This document shows positions 57,175 to 64,000 of a stretch of DNA of 64,000 nucleotides, in pieces; position 1 is the first letter of the stretch; every line of letters starts with the position of its first letter. The notes below the pieces were generated by a model, which searched no databases, was not told the DNA's origin, and worked only from the letters and a program-made list of their open reading frames with translations. The DNA comes from Gigaspora margarita. Taxonomy: Eukaryota; Glomeromycota; Glomeromycetes; Diversisporales; Gigasporaceae. Position numbers and translations under genes: made by a program. The stretch spans positions 77,799 through 141,798 of the forward strand of contig WTPW01000413.1 of NCBI GenBank assembly GCA_009809945.1, read 5' to 3'.

Positions 57175-57557
57175 ATGAAGAATTACATAAATTATGATAC
57201 TTTCAATCAACTAAATTTCTGCAGCTATCAAAAATTTGGGGACACAAACGATCCATACGGAAATTATTTGCTTGGATATTGTTACGAATATGGAATAGGA
57301 GTTGAAAATACTGAAAAAAGGCATTAACATGTTACCAAAAATCGGCAGACATGAATGATTCTAACGGAATGTATCAAGCTGGATATTATTATTAGTTAGG
57401 AATTGGGGTCGAAATCGATAAGCATAAGGCATTTACGTATTATCTGAAGTCTGCAGAGGCAGATAATTCCAAGGGAATTACGAAAACTGTCATTTGTTAC
57501 TTTTATGGAATTGGCGTTGAAAAAAGTATAAATAAATTTGCTGAATGTGTAGAGAGT
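57175..57557 (+). pseudogene. broken Sel1-repeat gene
   Basis: Sel1 (TPR-like) repeats mediate protein-protein contacts. Three consecutive repeat units are visible: DPYGNYLLGYCYEYGIGVEN, then (after a shift near 57323) ALTCYQKSADMNDSNGMYQA and LGIGVEIDKHKAFTYYLKSA, then DNSKGITKTVICYFYGIGVE. A start is possible at the ATG 57175. One frame change near 57323 and one in-frame TAG near 57393 show it is dead. It stops at the MULE-type insertion at 57558. Sel1 proteins are greatly expanded in Rhizophagus (family knowledge), which supports the host guess. Confidence 0.8.
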
Positions 57558-58439
57558 AGCATAGCGGACTTTATTATGATTGGCTGATTTTTGAAGATCA
57601 TCTTATCATAATGAAGTCTTATTAAAGTAACGATTTTCTGTCACAAGACTGAATTCCGAGCCACGAATATGAATTCCTAGGGGGTAAGACAAAAAAAATT
57701 AGAAAGTTCACGTCTTATTTTATTAACTGCCAAAGTAATTCGGTAATCCACGAAGTAATTCGGAAGTTATATGAGAGGTATGTTTGAACGTTTAAGTTTA
57801 ACTTATAGGTACAATAAACCAATTAAACTCGGCAATTTAAGCTGTCTTTTACGTATTTTGTGAAAACTTATTCTTCGTAATCCCAACTAATATAGAAACC
57901 TAACTATAATATAGGTTAAGAATATGAGGTTGAAAATAATAAGGCTTATAGATTTCGTGAGAAGAGTTAAAGCGAAGTAGTGGTACTGTAACCGTTATTA
58001 ACGATTATTAATAATATTAAAGATCAGGAGTGAACACTAAATGTTGTTTTTTTTTTATTTTATTTTATTTTATTTATTTTTTTAATCTAGAAGAGGTTCA
58101 AACATTTATTTCTTGTATTTTTGTTTCTGGTTGTTTTTGGGTCGTTCTTTTGTTTTTTATTTTTTTGATTTGTAGTATGTTAGGACTATTTCTTAATAAA
58201 ATTTGGTTTGTTTGCGACAAGATTATAGTTTAGACTTAAGGTTATCGAGATTTCATAATAAAGACCTTTGCTGTTATTAATTTCGTTATAGATATAGTTA
58301 CTGTATTGTTATATATATGTTTTTTTATAAGTTTTTTTATTCGTGACAATTTAGTTAAAGTTTAGAACTTCGATCAATTTTGATTAACCAATAAAATTTT
58401 TACTATATCACGGGATGATCTATGAAAGCCCGCTATGCT
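57558..58439. mobile_element. 882 bp MULE-type element in the Sel1 relic
   Basis: AGCATAGCGGACTTTATTAT at the left and the inverse AGCATAGCGGGCTTTCATAG at the right. TSD GTAGAGAGT (57549-57557) and GTAGAAAGT (58440-58448), 9 bp with one mismatch. The left TIR shares AGCATAGCGGA and TGATTGGCT with 36576-37235. Inside, EYEVENNKAYRFREKS (about 57925-57972) looks like a decayed Sel1 segment. The 67-codon ORF at 58030 is low complexity. Confidence 0.75.
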
Positions 58440-58448
58440 GTAGAAAGT

Positions 58449-58789
58449 AAGTTATTATTATACATAATGATTGTAGTTTATTTAAAGTGAGATTTCTTAC
58501 ACAATTTTAATTATCAGTCATCATGAGTGATAACCTTCGAAATTAGAGTAGAAGTGTTAGCTCAACGAAATTCGTATTAAAATCTAATTCCGTGATCTCA
58601 TATTAGAGCCTCGTGAAGTAATCCAGAACTCTATTTGACCCTAGTTACTCGGATCAAGTCTATCTACGCCTCAATTGAAGCCTTATCATTATTATTAGGG
58701 TTTAAATTAGTTAGTTTTAATAGTGTATAGTTGTGATATTTAGTAGGATAGTTTTTTCACCCTCACAGTGTATATATAGTAACTTTAAG
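58449..58789. other. non-coding DNA right of the MULE-type element
   Basis: GTAAGT at 58446 and TTAATTATCAG near 58515 could be splice sites of the interrupted Sel1 gene, but no further Sel1 unit follows. Confidence 0.25.
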
Positions 58790-59007
58790 GTGGGAGAGCG
58801 TATACGTTAACTCTAATAGTTACTAGGAAGATAAGTTTCTGATTGACTCGAATAAAGGTCTCTTCAGCATTATACTAGCTTACTTCCTTTATTTTTCTTA
58901 AGTAAAATCGGAGGGAACTTCTCTATTTATTCTATTGTATTGTATATCTTTATTGAAGTCAAATTCATTCATTTATATACATTTAAATTTAATATACGAC
59001 ACGTTAA
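58790..59007 (+). repeat. dispersed repeat, possibly LTR-derived, copy B
   Basis: Matches 14336-14543 (see there). A fossil; family uncertain. Confidence 0.4.
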
Positions 59008-59740
59008 TGTGTTGTTTGGCACGTTAACGTGTTGTTTAACATGCTACGTGATATTAAACAATGGTACTACTAAGCCTAACACGTTGACGTGCTATCGGGA
59101 ATGTTTATAATCTGTGCCCCTTAATACGTATACGTGCTAACACGTTAACGTGTTATGAAGATTTTACAAAAGGGATGATTATATGTCAATCACAGATTTT
59201 GACTATAATGAATTATACAAAAATAGAAATGAAAGTTATCTAAGAGATGAAGATCTATACAAATTTACACTCATCACTTAGATAACTTTCATTTCTATTT
59301 TTGTATAATTCATTAAATGTTAGTGTAAACTTGATGATTGACCTATAATCATCCCTTATTGTAAATCTTCATCCCTATGAAAAAAGTGATTCCGTGTAGG
59401 CACGTGTTTCTACGGAGAGACACGGTCAAGTGTGGCACGGGCGGATGTCCGGGTTTGTACGTCTGTGATCCGTGTTGGCACGTTGAATTGGTCCGAATTG
59501 GACTGTTTACCCGGACATTTTGGACCGTAAATGGACCAGGTTTGCTGTACTTTGCTAAACCAAAACTTACGGGTTTTGGCACGGGTAATTACACGTAAAG
59601 TAACGTAATAAAATGTGCACCCAATGCATGTATAAATACTGTAAAACGTAATATACGTGCCATTCTGTCACGTTTTGGTTCGTGTTTCATGCCTTTACGT
59701 GCCACATGACACGTACCTATCCAGACAAACCCTCATAGGG
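59004..59740. repeat. CACGT-rich, GC-richer block
   Basis: CACGTTAACGTG palindromes at about 59020 and 59139 and a variant CACGTTGACGTG at 59081. CACGT or ACGTG recurs many times to 59730. A 215 bp hairpin (59157-59371; GGGATGATTATA and complement, AATAGAAATGAAAGTTATCT and complement) is inserted in it. ORFs on both strands at 59349-59598 overlap and show no domain. Confidence 0.5.
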
Positions 59741-60310
59741 CATAACACGTTAGGAAATAAGTGGATTTGGATTTTCCTAGTTAAATTAGGGTTAGGGTTA
59801 TGGTGTACATATGATAAAATTAACCCCAAAAATAGGGGTTTAATATATAAATGCTGAATCCACTTAAATTTCGTTTCCACCTACAACATAAATATATGTT
59901 GTAAGTGAAAACGGAATTAAATGGATTCTGAATTTTTATAAAAAATCCATTTTGGGGTTGATTTTATCATATTGTCACAATTCGAAATTGTGACATAGAA
60001 GATCTGAATTTCCTGATTAGTTTACACACCAACTGATCATGAAATTCGAATCTTCTAATGACACAATTTCGAATTGTGACAATATGATAAAATCAACCCC
60101 CAAATGGTTTTTTTATAAAAATTCAGAATCCATTTAATTCCGTTTCCACTTACAACATATATTTATGTTGTAGGTGGAAACGAAATTTAAGTGGATTCAG
60201 CATTTATATATTAAACCTCTATTTTGGGGTTAATTTTATCATATGTACACCATAACCCTAACCTAATTTAGCTAGAAAAATCCAATCCACTTAATTCCTA
60301 ACGTGTTATG
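59741..60310. repeat. 570 bp palindromic element
   Basis: CATAACACGTTAGGAA and the inverse TTCCTAACGTGTTATG bound arms of about 280 bp. They mirror through TTAGGGTTAGGGTTATGG, AATCCACTTAAATTTCG, CACAATTCGAAATTGTGAC and others. No clear TSD. Confidence 0.85.
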
Positions 60311-60365
60311 ATAAATACGTCTTCTTGTTTTATCAAAATAAGATTTACGAATCTTAATTTATTAT

Positions 60366-60455
60366 TATAATGTTCTGCATCATTTCTGAATTTATGTTGA
60401 TTCTCAGTTATATAATGTTCTGCATTTCTGAATTTATGTTGATTCTCAATTGTCA
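60366..60455. repeat. tandem duplication of about 43 bp
   Basis: Two copies of TAATGTTCTGCAT..TTTCTGAATTTATGTTG ATTCTCA (broken here for length). Confidence 0.75.
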
Positions 60456-61687
60456 TGTGTTATTCGTGAATCGTGAAATGTCATTTGTCATTTTAGAACC
60501 GCTATCCTTATCAATTAATAAAAAAAAAAAAAGAAAAAAAAAAAAATAATAAAGTAAAAAATTTAAATAAATAAATAAATAAATAAATAAAGGAGTTATC
60601 TATATATCGCACCCAGTGTTATAAAAATATACCACACCATGGGTACGATACAAGTATATACCACAGCCGGTATAATACATTTTTTATCTAACTATCTTTA
60701 TATCTAACTAAGTTTATATAATAGATTCAAGTTAATGCATATCGAAAATGTGTGCCAGGTTTGTGGCACAGATTACTTAAACTACTTAAACACTTCACGA
60801 TCAGATGTAACGTAGCATGGTCAGCAAAAAATGTCTATATTGTATATATAGGAAACCATACTTGGCAAAAAGGTTTCGTTAGGCAGTTTTGCAAAATAAA
60901 TAACCCTTCTCTAACCCCCAAACCTAACCTAACCCTAACCTTAACGAATTTTGCTGTGCTACAAACATAGCACATATTTCCGATATGCTTATTTTAACCT
61001 GTAAACAAACGTTCGTTTTGTCAAAAATCGCTTATAACTCCAAATTTAGTCTATGAAAGTGCCTTCTGTGCATTAGTAAAAAATTGTCTTGCAAACTTTT
61101 GATATATATAGTACCTTCTAACACTAACCTAGTAGCAATACCCTAACCCTAACGAAATGAAACAAAATTTTATTTTGAAGTAGTTTTGAAATTTTTTGGT
61201 AGCGATTCTACCCTTGTGCATGTTGGCCAATAAAATACATCTACTGTATAAAGGCGATCTATATATAAGGCTCTTGTTAACGTAATCCGAATGATCACCC
61301 TTACCCTAATATCGAAAATTAACTTTTTAATCGAAAATGCAATGACGCGCTGCGATTTTTTTGCCAATTAGTCATTTACTATCCCTGGTTATTGTACTGT
61401 AGTACAAAAACTGCAAGAATACATAATATTTATTCTTTCAGGGGTTAAATTCCCATACTTGTACATGCTATAAAATCTGATTGGTTACAGTTGTGATAAA
61501 TTACGCAAATGACTCTTTATTAATGAAATAATAAACATTTGACATAACATCTAAAAGCATTGCTTTTATGTTTTTTGATTTTGAGTCTTTCTACCTTTTA
61601 TTCTAACTTTTCGATACATCTCAAGTTGATCTTGCTTCATTTTTATGAAAAACTGCGTTGTGACCTGTTTTGACCACATGTACTACA
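60456..61687. other. non-coding stretch with CCCTAA-like tracts
   Basis: (AAAT)n at 60565-60592. CCTAACCTAACCCTAACC at about 60920-60940. ACCCTAACCCTAACG at 61140. CAGTGTTATAAAAATATACC at 60613 looks like one end of a hAT-type MITE with no partner found. 61030-61140 matches 36170-36240. ORFs here are not credible. Confidence 0.4.
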
Positions 61688-64000
61688 CTAGTAGGAGCCA
61701 CAAGTTGTATTTCCTCTACGCTTCTGCTCTTTTTCAATGCTACTTATATATCTACACTTCAGAGGTTTACCTCTATCTTTGAATTTGGTTGGATTTTGGA
61801 TATCATTAAAGTTTACTGTAGCAGGTTTAGTTTCTTCTGTTTCAAATTCTTGCTCAGTTTCAGACAGGTGTGGCTCCTCTACGTTTAATACCGTTTTAAG
61901 GCCTGGATTATTAGGAACAATAGGATTGAATGAATTTACAGCCATTGCAGTTTGTTCTATTGTAATAGTATCATGTTAATTTATGGGTCACAAAAGTTCA
62001 TCATCCATTGATGTTCTAACTTTGCTTTTGTTTTTTTAATTTTTTGATGTATTTAGTTAGGATCTGAATAATTTTGCTATTATCATTGTCTACAGCAAAT
62101 AGAGTTGCCTCACGTGCTAGTCCCCAAATTCGCCCATATCTGTCTCTTTTGTGGATAGTTTTCTTTATAGTCGGAGAGGTGACTTGTATAGTGGCTGGCA
62201 TACTAACTAGTTTGCAAATTATACTATTATTTGAATTTGAATAAAGCATACTTTGATTATATTTTAATACTAAATTATTTCCTTCTAATGTTACTTGATC
62301 CTGATGTGAATCCTTATACCATTATTTGGGTATCATCAATATATGAATCACTGCTGTATTCGAGTATATCATAACACAAAAATAGTATCAACATATAATG
62401 CCTTTGGAAATGTTCATTAGGCATGAGCACAAATAAGAAATCAGATTGATAATCACTACAAAGTAAATATGATGCTTTCTTCCATCATGTAAATCCACAA
62501 TTTTCCAAATTTCCTTTAGGTCTTTACATCTGATTTCATCAATCATAGTCTGAAGTATTATATTTCGTGCACCTTCTTGATTTTCCAAAATCTATTGCAG
62601 GCTTGTTCAATAATTTTCTATATTTTTCCTTTAATTGTTAGATTATATACACATATATGATTATTAACATCTCATTAATCATTACCTGTTGTTGAGTTAA
62701 ATCTTTATATGTAGGTTAAATTTTATTCACATTTATGAACAGGCATTTACCTATTTCAATTTTAATTGTATTACTGATTGCTTTAGTCAAATACTCATCA
62801 AGAACCTTATTTATTTTAGAAAGAGATCATGGCAAGCTGTAGGTACTGTTGAAACTATTGTTAACATTTTGTATTCATGGAATCACTTCTATTGTGTTTC
62901 ATCTTTTAATCTACTATCCAGATGGTCAGCAAGCTAATATAACATTCTATTTGCTTCAAGTTCTTTCTTAATAATTCAATTGTATTCTTCTACACAAGCA
63001 ATACTCTTAGGGCCATGTCATTAATCACCTGATTATTTTTTATCAGAGGCCTACTCCCTCCTCTTCCTCTTCTTTAATATATATATAGTCAGGTTCTTAT
63101 ATATAATTTCAACTTTTTTTACCCCCTCCCTTCTAAAAAATCACCTGATTTTTGTCACTCCCCTTAGTACTAGCCATAAAGATCTTGAACAAATATGCAC
63201 ATGCCCATGATTGATGATTTTGATTGAGGACCTTGTGCAGATAATCTTTTGCTATAGGATATTTTAGTTGTAAATTATTCTATCTAACTTCAAAGAGTGG
63301 CTTACACAAACTATTTCTATATTGATAAAAATCCTTAATGAATTCTTCCCACTTATTTTCTAATTTGGACTTCAAGTTTTTAGAAAGATTTTAGCCAATA
63401 TGAAATATGCAATGTGCTGCATATGTGGTAGAAAATACAATAGGAATTGCAGAGTTCAAGGCTGGATTTGCATCAGTAAACATTACTATTAGCAGTCTAT
63501 TTGTAGCTTTATTGATAGATTGTAGAATCTATGCATATTATCTAAGGTTTTATTACTAACTAATGTTTGACAAACAAGCTGTGTCTTTCTATTGTTGTTA
63601 ATAATTACAAAAATACCTAATGGTATATGCTATTGATTTGTTCGTGCCATATTGTTATTAATTACCACATCATGATATTTCAACCACAGGTTTACCTGCT
63701 CAGGTAACATTCACAAAAGCCTTGTCAAGCGATTTTCTTTATTTAATTCAAATTCAACAACCCATTGTAGTTCTAACATCTTTTTTTCATCAATGGAATA
63801 AGTAAGATTGACACATTATTAATTTTATTTGAGCCCAATTTTTTAATTTTTTGAATTGCATTGTGAAGATCATTATCGTGAAAGTTCAAATTAGGAAATT
63901 GAGCCTTGAGCAGATTTTTTGGGTAGCAATTGATAGATTGGCATATTTGGTCATAATTTTAATCTTCTTAAGGCTTCTTTACTTAATGATATGTATTTAT
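61688..64000 (-). pseudogene. Mutator-like (MULE) transposase, broken, N-terminus beyond the window
   Basis: Minus strand, entering from the right edge. The DDE core is readable in pieces: KYHDVVINNNMARTNQ (about 63635-63685, first D), VMFTDANPALNSAI (about 63445-63487, second D), TTYAAHCIFHIG, then ENKWEEFIKDFYQYRNSLC and ACVEEYN with the third acid E just left of an inserted MITE. The SWIM finger C-x-C ... C-x-H region reads LCSCLMNISKGIIC (about 62390-62440) followed by TGA where the next residue should be. The C-terminus includes PTIKKTIHKRDRYGRIWGLA and TKFKDRGKPLKCRYISSIEK, ending at 61688. Several stops and shifts: an inactive copy. The family cuts and pastes DNA with 9 bp TSDs, matching the non-autonomous elements at 36576, 48847 and 57558. 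Confidence 0.88.
63011..63163. mobile_element. 153 bp MITE inside the MULE transposase
   Basis: GTCATTAATCACCTGATTAT at the left is mirrored by AATCACCTGATTTTTGTCAC at the right in the partly palindromic layout of this family. It matches 25026-25172 along its length. CTTAG lies at both borders. It interrupts the transposase just after ...YLFKIFMAST. Confidence 0.75.

Noticed and set aside
59349-59598. Overlapping ORFs on both strands in GC-richer DNA
   Set aside because: No domain, overlapping on opposite strands, and explained by locally lower stop density.
60613-60690. hAT-type MITE starting CAGTGTTATAAAAA
   Set aside because: Only one plausible end was seen; no inverted partner or TSD within a few hundred bases.
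61480-61530. TIR of the autonomous MULE (GATTGGTTACAG region)
   Set aside because: Similarity to the AGCATAGCGGA family TIR is limited to an ATTGG word; too weak to call.

Overview
This is a very AT-rich, gene-poor and heavily transposon-loaded eukaryotic window. The protein signatures point to a fungus, most like an arbuscular mycorrhizal fungus (Glomeromycotina, Rhizophagus or a relative). They are Sel1-repeat relics, a Mutator-like (MULE) transposase with a SWIM finger, a RNase H-bearing LINE, a C2H2 relic and small spliced genes with GTATGT/GTAAGT donors. The assignment rests on recalled family resemblance and base composition, not on a search.

The only genes that look intact are two copies of a secreted alpha-carbonic anhydrase, complement 14742-15714 and complement 49677-50652. 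Each has three exons, and plain ORF calling misses exons 2 and 3. They sit in a direct segmental duplication (about 13.70-16.92 kb and 45.73-51.97 kb). A second, short, unrecognised reading frame (13753 and 45781) is duplicated with them. The second copy carries several insertions that the first lacks, so the two copies act as filled and empty sites for each other.

Layout. 0-5.2 kb: a broken unknown gene split by a terminal-inverted-repeat (TIR) element, then short hairpin elements. 5.4-8.6 kb: a 5'-truncated LINE inside an older TIR element. 8.8-10.6 kb: a hAT-type element with a nested element. 11-13.7 kb: hairpin elements. 13.7-16.9 kb: first carbonic anhydrase block. 17.5-26 kb: a hAT element, a broken C2H2 gene, TIR elements, tandem repeats and A-rich DNA. 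26.07 and 40.63 kb: two copies of a long tRNA-derived SINE. 27.2-28.5 kb: an element built of alternating palindromes. 28.9-43.1 kb: a deep nest of insertions, including a 2.6 kb pogo-like palindrome holding two further elements, a MULE-type element and a 15-bp-TSD retrocopy. 43.5-45.7 kb: palindromic elements. 45.7-52 kb: second carbonic anhydrase block. 53.35-55.69 kb: a 2.3 kb inverted duplication. 55.7-58.4 kb: a Helitron-like piece, a hAT element and a Sel1 relic cut by a MULE-type element. 59-60.3 kb: CACGT-rich DNA and a 570 bp palindrome. 61.7-64 kb: a broken MULE transposase running off the edge.

Coordinates of repeats were read by eye. Target-site duplications (TSDs) quoted were matched letter by letter. 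Superfamily names follow from TSD length and terminal motif. No searches were run.
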